DNA of 36,003 bases from Candidatus Daviesbacteria bacterium (GTDB lineage Bacteria > Patescibacteriota > Microgenomatia > Daviesbacterales > UBA10151): positions 65,966-101,968 of the forward strand of contig JAQTZF010000001.1 in assembly GCA_028687915.1 (NCBI GenBank). Reading direction: 5' to 3'. The notes under the pieces were generated by a model. It had not been told where the DNA came from. It was given only the letters and a program-made list of their open reading frames with translations, and searched no databases. This document shows positions 1 through 9,066 of the stretch, piece after piece. The translations under genes were made by a program, and so were the position numbers. The first letter of the stretch is position 1. The number at the start of each line of letters is the position of its first letter.

Positions 1-149
1 ATTATAAGGAAAAAATCCCTGATTTTAAAACACCTCTCAGAAATGTTTATCTGGCAAACCTAGATATGGTTTACCCCTGGGATAGAGGTGTAAATTATGC
101 TATTAAATTAGGTGAGGATATTGCTAAAATAATTAGTAAGGAAAAATAA
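1..149 (+). CDS. 3' end of an FAD/NAD(P)-dependent oxidoreductase or amine-oxidase-like protein (5' truncated by window)
   Basis: Open frame from window edge to TAA 147-149: YKEKIPDFKTPLRNVYLANLDMVYPWDRGVNYAIKLGEDIAKIISKEK; the tail resembles flavin oxidoreductase C-termini. Confidence 0.5.
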   Translation, partial: YKEKIPDFKTPLRNVYLANLDMVYPWDRGVNYAIKLGEDIAKIISKEK

Positions 150-151
150 AG

Positions 152-2293
152 ATGCTTATTAGTGATCTGCTCTTGGAAACAAATTGGTGGTTAATATTGT
201 TAGTACTGGGATTAATCTTTTTACCTATCACCTCTTTAATTTTTAAATCTTTTTTTGATAAAGGATATATATTTTCTAAAATATTAGGAATGCTTTTTGT
301 TAGCTACCTTGTTTGGCTTATTGCCAGTCTAAAGATTTTACCTTTTAACTTTTTATTAATTTCTATTACACTTCTAATCTTCTCGCTGATTAATATAGCT
401 TTATTAGTTAGGTATAAACTCGTTGCTGTTTTTAAAAGGCATTTATGGATTTTTATTATGGAGGAAGCAACCTTTTTAACCGGCTTTTTATTTTGGAGTT
501 ATATTAAAGCACATGAACCTTCTATCCATGGTTTAGAAAAGTTTATGGATTTTGGGTTTATTAATTCTCTTTTAAGATCAGATTTCTTTCCTCCCTCTGA
601 TATGTGGCTTACTCCTTTATCCATAAATTATTATTATTTCGGGCACCTTGTTACTGCAGTACTTATAAAATTATCCACAGTCCCTCCAGAAATTGGTTAC
701 AATTTAATGTTGACCTCATTATTTGGACTTACGCTTGCTGCATCTTTCTCTATTGGTGCCAATCTGTATAACCTCTTTCTAAGGACTTCTAAATCACCTA
801 CCATAAACAAAACATTAATCATTATAGCTGGCTTCCTAAGTGCCTTCCTGGTCACTCTGGGAGGTAATTTACATACCATTTATATCTTTTTCCAAAGCTA
901 CATCATGGAGGACCCAATTGCTTTTTGGAATTTACCCGCAATGTTAAATTTAAATGGGTATTGGTACCCCAATGCAACCCGCTTTATACCTTTTACCATA
1001 CATGAATTTCCTATCTATTCTTTCGTAGTCTCAGACTTACATGGTCATGTCCTAAATATCCCTTTTGTTCTTCTCTTAATTGCATTACTGATGGTCATCT
1101 TTTTTCAACACAAGCTTAATTCTTATTGCTTAATTCTTATTTCTTTATTAATTGCGATTTTTCTAATGACAAACTTTCTAGATGCTCCGATTTATTTGCT
1201 GATAATTTTTATAGTCCTTGTTATGAGAAAAAGGACTATTCAACTAGCTTTTTTTGGGATTCCATTTTTTACACAAATTGCCAAAAAGATGACCATGATA
1301 GTTTTCTTTGCCATCCTCTTTTCACTTCCTTTTTGGTTATCTTTTAAACCTTTTGGTTCGGGAATTGGTGTAGTATGTGCACCCTTATTTTTAACAAATA
1401 TGGGTCATGTAGGTCCATTTCTTTTTGAAGCTGATCATTGTGCCCGCTCCCCTTTCTGGATGTTATTAATCCTCTGGGGCTTCCCATTATTTATTTTATT
1501 GGCTTTTCTTTTTAAACACTTAGACTTTGCTCATTTAAAATTGATTAAAAATTTGAAATTTAAAATTTATAATTCTGTAGATATTTTGGCTATCACTTTT
1601 TCTGTAACTGCTTTTATTTTAATCCTCATTCCAGAATTTTTATATGTCAAAGATATTTACCCCGCTCATTATCGGGCTAACACAGTTTTTAAGTTTGGTT
1701 ATCAGGCTTTTATTATTCTGGGGCTTATGTCAGGCTATATGATTACAAGATTCTTCTTAAATCTTAAATCATTTATCCTGAAACTAATCTTTGTAAGTTT
1801 ATTCTTTTTAGTTGCCATCTATCCCTATTTTGCCATTAATTCATACTTTAATAATCTAAATAATTACACCGGGTTAAATGGATTAAGCTGGCTACAAAAT
1901 TCATATCCTGCTGACTATGAAGCTATTACATGGATCAACCAAAATATTTCCAACCAACCAGTAATCTTAGAGGCTCAAGGTGATTCCTACTCTGATTTTG
2001 CAAGAGTTTCTGCTAATACAGGTTTACCCACAGTAATCGGATGGACTGTCCATGAGTGGCTTTGGAGAGGAAGCTATGACGAACCTGGTAAAAGAGTTGA
2101 AGATGTAAAACAACTTTATGAAAGCGAAGATTTAAATCTAACTAACCAGCTAATTCAAAAATATAAAATAAAATATATTTTTATCGGAGCATTGGAGAAG
2201 CAAAAATATACAAACTTAAATGAAAATAAATTTAAAAATTTAGGGGAAATAGTTTTTGAAAACAATCAAACTAGAGTCTACCAAATTTTCTAA
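152..2293 (+). CDS. DUF2298 (Chlor_Arch_YYY) polytopic membrane protein
   Basis: 713 aa, many TM segments, signature LSINYYYFGHL and conserved SDLHGH. Confidence 0.85.
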   Translation: MLISDLLLETNWWLILLVLGLIFLPITSLIFKSFFDKGYIFSKILGMLFVSYLVWLIASLKILPFNFLLISITLLIFSLINIALLVRYKLVAVFKRHLWIFIMEEATFLTGFLFWSYIKAHEPSIHGLEKFMDFGFINSLLRSDFFPPSDMWLTPLSINYYYFGHLVTAVLIKLSTVPPEIGYNLMLTSLFGLTLAASFSIGANLYNLFLRTSKSPTINKTLIIIAGFLSAFLVTLGGNLHTIYIFFQSYIMEDPIAFWNLPAMLNLNGYWYPNATRFIPFTIHEFPIYSFVVSDLHGHVLNIPFVLLLIALLMVIFFQHKLNSYCLILISLLIAIFLMTNFLDAPIYLLIIFIVLVMRKRTIQLAFFGIPFFTQIAKKMTMIVFFAILFSLPFWLSFKPFGSGIGVVCAPLFLTNMGHVGPFLFEADHCARSPFWMLLILWGFPLFILLAFLFKHLDFAHLKLIKNLKFKIYNSVDILAITFSVTAFILILIPEFLYVKDIYPAHYRANTVFKFGYQAFIILGLMSGYMITRFFLNLKSFILKLIFVSLFFLVAIYPYFAINSYFNNLNNYTGLNGLSWLQNSYPADYEAITWINQNISNQPVILEAQGDSYSDFARVSANTGLPTVIGWTVHEWLWRGSYDEPGKRVEDVKQLYESEDLNLTNQLIQKYKIKYIFIGALEKQKYTNLNENKFKNLGEIVFENNQTRVYQIF

Positions 2294-2475
2294 AAAAAAT
2301 ATTGTACTTTGCTCACTTGGAACAAAGACTGTTAAAAATTTTCTGAAGTTGATATCAGGGGGAGGTCCGGTTATACCGGAGGGGGTAAACTTTCCCCCGA
2401 TAATCAACGAAGAAAATTTAGGTCGACTTCCTGTGAGCAGAGTTTTGGTACTTTTGCGACCAAAAGTACAAATAA
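2292..2475 (-). ncRNA. Candidate structured noncoding RNA (6S-like rod with internal bubble), ends in U8 on minus strand
   Basis: Nested complementary blocks: 2302-2310/2463-2471, 2311-2316/2433-2438, 2319-2322/2428-2431, 2336-2344/2411-2419, 2348-2353/2403-2408, 2354-2356/2399-2401, 2358-2363/2393-2398, 2366-2370/2376-2380; A8 at 2292-2299 gives U8 on minus. Confidence 0.55.
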
Positions 2476-2480
2476 CAAAT

Positions 2481-3011
2481 TTAGAGTTTTACTACTTCTT
2501 CAAAAGGATATATCCAAACTTGGATTGTTCTTTGTCTGATTGGGTTAACGCCTGTTCCATCTCGACCATCAAATTCAAAAGCACCTATTTCCTGATACTT
2601 ACCCAAAGCTAATTTGCCATCATGGATTGGAATAGAAACAGTTGGTTGAGTATAAAGCATAGACCTAATGTGACTGGCAGCATCATACTCCAAATCTATT
2701 TCGTCACACAAAGGATTATCCTGACAACGATGACAAAAATCTCCTGTAGGATAACAAAAATCTTTTTGAGCTTTATGAGCACGGGTATCTGTGGGAGTAT
2801 TCTTTAAAGCATATTCCACAAAATCTTTAACTAAATTTGGCTCACAAATTTCCTGAACCAATACCCCCATTGTGGTATGTCTTGAATTAATTACCACTAA
2901 TCCATTTTTAACTTTACTTTTTGAAACTGCTTTTCTAACATCATCTGTGATGTTATTTAAACATGTGTATTCTGTTGAAGGAAATTTAAGCTCTTTTAAA
3001 AAAGTTTTCAT
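2481..3011 (-). CDS. YjbQ/UPF0047 family protein (secondary thiamine-phosphate synthase family)
   Basis: NSRHTTMGVLVQE and LALGKYQEIGAFEFDGRDG motifs of UPF0047. Confidence 0.85.
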   Translation of the reverse strand: MKTFLKELKFPSTEYTCLNNITDDVRKAVSKSKVKNGLVVINSRHTTMGVLVQEICEPNLVKDFVEYALKNTPTDTRAHKAQKDFCYPTGDFCHRCQDNPLCDEIDLEYDAASHIRSMLYTQPTVSIPIHDGKLALGKYQEIGAFEFDGRDGTGVNPIRQRTIQVWIYPFEEVVKL

Positions 3012-3030
3012 TTGTATATAGTATTAGTCT

Positions 3031-3576
3031 ATGCCAGTGCCAGAAACCCCACACTCTTTTGAGAAGTTGTATCGTAAGTGTGCTCTGCCTTTAATGAAAT
3101 TTTTAATCAGAAAAATGGGTGGTAATCAAATTGCAGCAGAAGAAGTTTTTTCAAATACAGTATTTGCAGCCTGGAAAGGGTTCCATACTTTTGAACATAA
3201 ATCAAAATTTTTTACCTGGATGTGCAGAATTGCCTTAAATAAAGCAGCAGATTATTACCGCGGACAAATTCATTATGAATCCCACCTCATTGCCCCTACC
3301 CTAATAGATCTAGCTAATATTAAAGATAAAAATTTAACTCCTGATGAAAAAGCTTCTCTTGATGAAATTAGATCTTGTGTCCATGATTGTCTAGATCTTT
3401 TACCAGATGATAAAAGAAATCTACTATATCTTCGGTATTGGAAAGATATGACCATTAAAGGAATTGCAGAAACTTTTAATATTTCTGAACGAGCTGCAGA
3501 GGGAAAAGTCTACCGGGCAAAGTTAGCTTTCAGAGAGGCTGTCAGTAAAAAGTATCCGGATTTAAGTGATTATTAA
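3031..3576 (+). CDS. RNA polymerase sigma-70 family (ECF-like) sigma factor
   Basis: 181 aa, region 2 (AAEEVFSNTVFAAWKG...) and region 4 (LPDDKRNLLYLRYWKDMTIKGIAETFNISERAAEGKVYRAKLAFRE). Confidence 0.85.
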   Translation: MPVPETPHSFEKLYRKCALPLMKFLIRKMGGNQIAAEEVFSNTVFAAWKGFHTFEHKSKFFTWMCRIALNKAADYYRGQIHYESHLIAPTLIDLANIKDKNLTPDEKASLDEIRSCVHDCLDLLPDDKRNLLYLRYWKDMTIKGIAETFNISERAAEGKVYRAKLAFREAVSKKYPDLSDY

Positions 3577-4664
3577 CTAATTCTTTTAACCAAAAAGTCT
3601 GCCATTTCTTCTAAAAGTTTTGCTTTTTCAGTGTTTTTGGTAATTTTTGAAATCATCTTTTTTGCCTCGCTTACTAATTCTTCTGCCTTTTTTTGAGAAT
3701 AATCCAAAGCACCAGTTTCAATAAATACATCCCTTATTAAACCCACTTCTGTATCCCCCACTTTTCCAACCCCATAATACTTCTCTAAAATATTGTTTTG
3801 TTCTTTTGAACCATTTTGTTTAGCATAAAGTAATAAAATTGTAATTTTACCTTCTTCTATATCAGAAGTAACTGATTTGCCTAAAGCCTCCTCTTCTCCA
3901 AAAATTCCTAATATATCATCTTTAATCTGAAATGCTATACCTAATTTTTCTCCAAAAGTTTCTATACTGTTTAATAATTCTTTATCTGCTCCTGCTAACA
4001 CCGCCCCTAATTGCATTGGTCCTATTAAAGTATAAAAAGCTGTTTTTAATTTACATATTTTAAAATACGTTTGCTCATCAGCCTTTCCAGATTGAGAAAC
4101 TTCTACATCCAATATCTCCCCTAATCCTGTTTGGATCATGGAATTAGAAAAAGAAAAGATAGCCTGATTTTTTTCTTTTTCTGGAAAATTAGATTCAGAG
4201 ATTAATCTAAAGGCAAGAAAAAAACCAACATCCCCTAAACAAATTGTTTGAGAAATACCATAATGATTTCCACCTAACTTTTTCCAGATAGTAGGTACTG
4301 CCCGTCTTAAGTCTGATTTATCTATAATATCATCATGGGCTAAAATCGCTGTTTGAAAGATTTCAAAAGCAGCTGCAGATTTTAAAATCTCCTTATTGTT
4401 GTCATTCTGAGTGATTAGCGAAGAATCTAGATCCTTCGTTTCACTCAGGATGACATTTCTTGCCAATTCATAACCCAATTTTACTAAAGCTCCACGAAGT
4501 CTTTTTCCACCCTTACAAGCATCAACAAAAGATTGGTTTAAAGGTACTAACTTTTCATTAATTTCCCCTACTCCTTTATTCCATTCAGCAAAAATTTCAT
4601 CCATTTCCTGATTAATTTCCTGTGCAGCTGTTTGTAAATAACTTTTAAAATCCATGTAGATCAA
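3573..4664 (-). CDS. Polyprenyl (trans-isoprenyl) diphosphate synthase
   Basis: First Asp-rich motif HDDIIDKSDLRR, second QIKDDILGIFGEEEALGKSVTSDIEEGKIT. Confidence 0.9.
   Translation of the reverse strand: MIYMDFKSYLQTAAQEINQEMDEIFAEWNKGVGEINEKLVPLNQSFVDACKGGKRLRGALVKLGYELARNVILSETKDLDSSLITQNDNNKEILKSAAAFEIFQTAILAHDDIIDKSDLRRAVPTIWKKLGGNHYGISQTICLGDVGFFLAFRLISESNFPEKEKNQAIFSFSNSMIQTGLGEILDVEVSQSGKADEQTYFKICKLKTAFYTLIGPMQLGAVLAGADKELLNSIETFGEKLGIAFQIKDDILGIFGEEEALGKSVTSDIEEGKITILLLYAKQNGSKEQNNILEKYYGVGKVGDTEVGLIRDVFIETGALDYSQKKAEELVSEAKKMISKITKNTEKAKLLEEMADFLVKRIS
4400..4455. repeat. 56-bp imperfect palindrome (REP/RPE-like) embedded in-frame in polyprenyl synthase CDS
   Basis: TGTCATTCTGAGTGA...CGAAGAATCT|AGATCCTTCG...TCACTCAGGATGACA; arms 14/15 and 9/10 complementary; encodes NVILSETKDLDSSLITQNDN. 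Confidence 0.85.
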
Positions 4665-4761
4665 TTTAACATACCAAAAGTCTTTTTTCTACTTTGATAA
4701 AAATGATCACATATGATATAGTTTCGCGTGTGGTTTCGCCATAAATAATTGTCTAACTAAT

Positions 4762-5358
4762 ATGCATAATCCAGATTCCTTTTACAAAGCTTCGCATGGC
4801 CAGATTTTTCAAACAGAATTAAGTGATGGTGCAACTTTTTCTGATCCAATACAAGGAGATTTTAATGCAAGAATGTCTGCCGAAGGATATGTTTCATTTT
4901 CAGAACACAGAAGAGAAGGGCCTATTACAGATCTACAAATGAGATTTGAGCCTTGCGGATTCGTTTTAGGGGAAAGACGCTCACATACACTCTGGAGCTC
5001 TGATTCCATGTGCGATGACAGATTAGATATTAGTCCAGAAGAGTTTTTAAATCATCCCGAATTATTTTATCCCTTTACCAGCCGCTTATCTCTTGTTGCA
5101 GTGATGTTAGAACAAATTCCTAATCAATTACCAGAAGCTTATCCAAAATTAAAAGGCAAATTCCCCTATGAACTGGTTTTTGATCTTAATAGATTTCTTC
5201 AATATCCTGAACAAACCAGAGCTATTTTAGATTCAAAATATGGAATTGATATTGATATTTTTGCTCATGATCCAAATTATACAAATATTTTAGAAAGTAA
5301 GAGAATTAATATTGAGTCTCTTTTAAGAAGAGCGCACAAGTATTTTAAATATGATTAA
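4762..5358 (+). CDS. Hypothetical protein, overlaps ispG by 8 bp
   Basis: 198 aa ORF; 8-bp overlap with downstream ispG suggests translational coupling. Confidence 0.65.
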   Translation: MHNPDSFYKASHGQIFQTELSDGATFSDPIQGDFNARMSAEGYVSFSEHRREGPITDLQMRFEPCGFVLGERRSHTLWSSDSMCDDRLDISPEEFLNHPELFYPFTSRLSLVAVMLEQIPNQLPEAYPKLKGKFPYELVFDLNRFLQYPEQTRAILDSKYGIDIDIFAHDPNYTNILESKRINIESLLRRAHKYFKYD

Positions 5359-6424
5359 AAAAATTACCAGAGTTGTAAAAGTTGGAAATTTGAAACTCGG
5401 AGGAGACAATCCAATCCGGATTCAGTCAATGTGTGACACTGATACTAGAAATGTTAAGGCTACTGTTAAACAAATTCTGGAACTGGAAAAAGCAGGATGC
5501 GAAATTATTCGTGTAGCAATTCCAGACATGGAAGCAGCACAAGCAATTGGAAAAATAAAAAAACAAATTCACATTCCCCTGGTTGCTGATATTCATTTTG
5601 ATTATTTATTAGCACTTGAAGTAATTAAACAAGGCATTGATAAAGTCAGAATTAACCCGGGAAATATTGGATCTGAAGAAAAGGTCAAAGCAGTTGTTGA
5701 AGCTTGTAAGAAAAAAAATATTCCTATCAGAATTGGAGTAAATGTTGGTTCTATTGAAAAAGAGTTACTGGAAAAATATGGTCCTACTCCTAAAGCAGCA
5801 GTTGAATCTGCTTTAGGGCATGTAAGAATTTTAGAAAAGCTAAATTTTTACGATACATTAATTTCCATTAAATTTAATTCTGTTCCACAACTTCTTGAAG
5901 GATATCGTATTCTTTCTAAAAAGGTTGATTACCCTCTTCATTTAGGAGTAACCCATGCTGGTCCCGCTTTTATGGGAACTGTTAAAAATGCTGTTGGACT
6001 TGGGATTTTAATTAACGAAGGTATTGGTGCTACTATTAGAGTATCTTTGACAGCTGACCCAAAAGAAGAAGTCAAAGCCGGATGGGCAATATTACAAGCA
6101 CTTGAGTTAAGGCGAAATGGCCCGGAATTAATTTCCTGCCCCACTTGTGGCAGAACAGAGATTGATTTAATTTCTTTAACCAACAAGGTTGAACAAGCAT
6201 TAAAAAAGATTAAAGCTCCTCTTAAAGTAGCTGTTATGGGATGCGTGGTAAATGGACCTGGCGAAGCCCGGGAAGCAGATGTAGGAGTAGCAGCTGGTAA
6301 AGGAATGGGTGCAATTTTTGTCAAAGGGAAAGTAGTAAAAACTGTGAAAGAAAATCAGATATTACCAGCATTACTTAAAGAAATTAATATATTAGCAAAA
6401 AATGCAGAAAAAAATAAAATCTAG
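5351..6424 (+). CDS. ispG: 4-hydroxy-3-methylbut-2-en-1-yl diphosphate synthase (flavodoxin/ferredoxin)
   Basis: IRIQSMCDTDTRNV, VRINPGNIG, CPTCGRTEIDL, VAVMGCVVNGPGEA. Confidence 0.95.
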   Translation: MIKKITRVVKVGNLKLGGDNPIRIQSMCDTDTRNVKATVKQILELEKAGCEIIRVAIPDMEAAQAIGKIKKQIHIPLVADIHFDYLLALEVIKQGIDKVRINPGNIGSEEKVKAVVEACKKKNIPIRIGVNVGSIEKELLEKYGPTPKAAVESALGHVRILEKLNFYDTLISIKFNSVPQLLEGYRILSKKVDYPLHLGVTHAGPAFMGTVKNAVGLGILINEGIGATIRVSLTADPKEEVKAGWAILQALELRRNGPELISCPTCGRTEIDLISLTNKVEQALKKIKAPLKVAVMGCVVNGPGEAREADVGVAAGKGMGAIFVKGKVVKTVKENQILPALLKEINILAKNAEKNKI

Positions 6425-7349
6425 ATTTCCTAAAAAATTACTCTTAGCAAATCCCAGAGGTTTTTGTGCCGGTGTAAAACGGGCAATTGATACACTTGAT
6501 GATTTAGTTAAAAAATATCCAAATCAAACTATTTATTGTTATCACCAGATTGTTCATAACAAGACAGTTGTAAATGACTTTCAGAAAAAAGGAGTTGTTT
6601 TTGTAGAAAATTTAGATGAGGTGCCAGAAAGCAGTATTCTGGTTTTTTCTTCCCATGGTGTTTCCCCTGCTATCCGCCTGAAAGCTAAGGACAGACAATT
6701 GAAGGCTGTTGATGCCACCTGCCCTTTTGTTTTAAAAACTCATATGGAAGTCAAACAATATGCTGCCAATAATTATAAAATTATTTATATTGGGCAAACA
6801 AACCATGATGAAACAATTGGAACAACAGGTGAAGCTCCAAATCAAACTTACACTATAACCAAACAAGAAGACATTGATTTGTTAAATTTTCCAAAAGATT
6901 CAGATATTGCATTAGTTACCCAAACAACTTTATCTTTTGATGAAACTGAAAGCTTAGTTAAATCTATAGAAAAAAAGTTTCCAAAAATAATTAAACCAAA
7001 ACTATCTGATATTTGCTCTGCCACTCAAAGCAGACAAAACGGTGTTAAAGAAATTGTTAAAAAAGGTGCCCAGGTAGTTATAGTAATGGGATCAAAAAAT
7101 AGTTCAAATTCCAATAAACTAAAAACTGTAGCAGAAAAAATGGGAGCAAAAGCATATCTTGTTGATGATATCTCTGAAATTAATTTAGCAAACCTTGAGA
7201 ATATTAATTATGTAGGTTTAACTGCCGGAGCATCACTGCCAGAATATAAAGTTACAGAAGCAATTGAGTGGTTTAAAAAACAAGGTACACAAGATATTGA
7301 GGAAATTACAGGAGATCAGGAAAGGTTAATTACTTTTCAACCACAATAG
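6402..7349 (+). CDS. ispH: 4-hydroxy-3-methylbut-2-enyl diphosphate reductase
   Basis: LLANPRGFCAGVKRAID, VDATCPFV, ICSATQSRQ. Confidence 0.95.
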   Translation: MQKKIKSRFPKKLLLANPRGFCAGVKRAIDTLDDLVKKYPNQTIYCYHQIVHNKTVVNDFQKKGVVFVENLDEVPESSILVFSSHGVSPAIRLKAKDRQLKAVDATCPFVLKTHMEVKQYAANNYKIIYIGQTNHDETIGTTGEAPNQTYTITKQEDIDLLNFPKDSDIALVTQTTLSFDETESLVKSIEKKFPKIIKPKLSDICSATQSRQNGVKEIVKKGAQVVIVMGSKNSSNSNKLKTVAEKMGAKAYLVDDISEINLANLENINYVGLTAGASLPEYKVTEAIEWFKKQGTQDIEEITGDQERLITFQPQ

Positions 7350-7554
7350 CGGTGGTTGGACAACTGGCTGCTGCCTCTTCAATTGTTTTAGCATCATCAT
7401 AAGGACCTTCCTCTTTTACTACACTAATTGATTCACCATCTAACTCAAATGTTTTAGGAGCCATGAATACACATGAGGAACAAGAGATACATTCAGGTCT
7501 TTTTATAGAGATCTTTACATCTCCTGCTTGGTAGGTTTTAGTTTTATCTGACAT
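7330..7554 (-). CDS. Single-cluster ferredoxin
   Basis: CISCSSC ... ASCPTTAIVVE; start at the internal Met (7554) preferred over the ORF-track start 7584. Confidence 0.85.
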   Translation of the reverse strand: MSDKTKTYQAGDVKISIKRPECISCSSCVFMAPKTFELDGESISVVKEEGPYDDAKTIEEAAASCPTTAIVVEK

Positions 7555-7577
7555 GTTCACCATTTTACACAATTTGA

Positions 7578-7614
7578 TTGACAAATATCAACATATAGAT
7601 TACCATCTATATGT
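7578..7614 (+). promoter_or_regulatory. Promoter plus ArsR-type operator of the regulator/ISC operon
   Basis: TTGACA (7578-7583)-17 bp-TACCAT (7601-7606); perfect 10-bp inverted repeat ACATATAGAT-tacc-ATCTATATGT (7591-7614) abutting ATG at 7615. Confidence 0.75.
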
Positions 7615-7878
7615 ATGAAGCTAACTTCTAGTTGCGGTGGTTGTTTTGCAGGTCTTTCTTGTGGCACTCGCATGGAAATTATCACACTTTTACAGAAAAA
7701 AAAGCAAATGAGTGTTTCTGATATTGCCAAACATTTTAAATTAGCTCAACCAACAGTTACCCACCATTTAAAATTCCTGGAAGAAGTTGGAGTACTTGCC
7801 TCTAAAAAAGAAGGTAGGCAGGTTTTTTATACTCTGGCTCCTGATTGTGATAATAAAGATTGTCATATTTTTGATTAA
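7615..7878 (+). CDS. ArsR-family winged-helix transcriptional regulator with Cys-rich termini
   Basis: MSVSDIAKHFKLAQPTVTHHLKFLEEVGVLASKKEGRQVFYTL; N-terminal CGGCFAGLSC and C-terminal CDNKDCH. Confidence 0.9.
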   Translation: MKLTSSCGGCFAGLSCGTRMEIITLLQKKKQMSVSDIAKHFKLAQPTVTHHLKFLEEVGVLASKKEGRQVFYTLAPDCDNKDCHIFD

Positions 7879-9065
7879 TGAAATCTATCTATTTAGATTA
7901 TGCTGCCACTACTCCAGTTGATCCACAGGTTGTAAAAAAAATGCAACCATATTTTTCTGACTATTTTGGTAATCCATCAGAGATTCATAAATGGGGTTTA
8001 AAAGCCTCTGAAGGCATAAAAAATGCCCGCACTCAGATTTCAAAGGCCTTGAACTGCAACCCTTCAGAAATCACATTTACCAGCTGTGCTACAGAATCTA
8101 TTAATTTAGCCCACAAAGGATTAATTGAAGCAGTTAGAAATCAAGACAAAAAAATAATTCCCCATATTATAACTACTCAAATAGAACATAAAGCAGTTTT
8201 AGAAACATGCAAACATTTAGAAAAACTTAATTGGGCTAAGGTAACTTATTTACCAGTTGATGAATTTGGTTTAATTTCTATAAATGATTTGGGAAAAGCG
8301 ATTACCAAAGATACAGTTTTAGTTTCTATTATGTTTGTGAACAATGAGGTTGGATCTATCCAACCAATTGCTGAAATTGGAAAATTACTTAAAACAAAAT
8401 ACCCAAAGATCTTTTTCCATGCTGATGCTACTCAAGCTCTTCCCTATTTTGATTGCGATGTTAATAAACTTAATATTGATCTGCTATCTTTTACCGGACA
8501 TAAAATTTATGCTCCCAAGGGAATTGGTGCATTATTTATTAAAAGTGGTACTCCCATAATCAGACAACAAGACGGTGGTTCTCAGGAAAATAATTTAAGA
8601 GCTGGTACAGAATCAGTACCTTTAATTGTAGGACTCGGACAAGCAACAGAACTAATTATAAAAAACAGAGCAAAAGAATCATCCCGTTTGAAAACTTTAC
8701 AAAAAAATTTAATCTCAAAGTTAACAGAAATTCCTGGAATAAAATTAACAGGTCACCCAGAAAAAAGAGCTCCTCACATTGCTTCTTTTATTGTTAAAGA
8801 TGTAGAAGGAGAATCAATGATGCTGCTTTTATCAGATTTAGGGATAGCAGTTTCCACTGGTTCTGCCTGTAACAGCCAAGTATTATCTTCATCTCATGTG
8901 TTAGATGCTATGGGAATTGCTGCAGAAGATTCTCATGGATCTTTAAGACTTTCTTTAGGAAAAGATACAACTAAAGAGGATATAGAATACACAATCAAAT
9001 CAATTAAGAAGGTTGTTACAACTTTAAGGAAGATGTCACCAGATTTAACAGGAATAGAATTTTAA
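7878..9065 (+). CDS. Cysteine desulfurase (NifS/IscS family)
   Basis: YLDYAATTPVD, SFTGHKIYAPKGIGALF, STGSACNS. Confidence 0.95.
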   Translation: MKSIYLDYAATTPVDPQVVKKMQPYFSDYFGNPSEIHKWGLKASEGIKNARTQISKALNCNPSEITFTSCATESINLAHKGLIEAVRNQDKKIIPHIITTQIEHKAVLETCKHLEKLNWAKVTYLPVDEFGLISINDLGKAITKDTVLVSIMFVNNEVGSIQPIAEIGKLLKTKYPKIFFHADATQALPYFDCDVNKLNIDLLSFTGHKIYAPKGIGALFIKSGTPIIRQQDGGSQENNLRAGTESVPLIVGLGQATELIIKNRAKESSRLKTLQKNLISKLTEIPGIKLTGHPEKRAPHIASFIVKDVEGESMMLLLSDLGIAVSTGSACNSQVLSSSHVLDAMGIAAEDSHGSLRLSLGKDTTKEDIEYTIKSIKKVVTTLRKMSPDLTGIEF

Positions 9066-9066
9066 T

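Noticed and set aside
2256-2612. 118-aa plus-strand ORF in track
   Set aside because: Overlaps DUF2298 and yjbQ coding sequence, and the unique part is explained better by the nested RNA pairings.
5938-6324. 128-aa ORF antisense to ispG
   Set aside because: Shadow ORF of a strongly conserved gene; no recognisable motif or start context.
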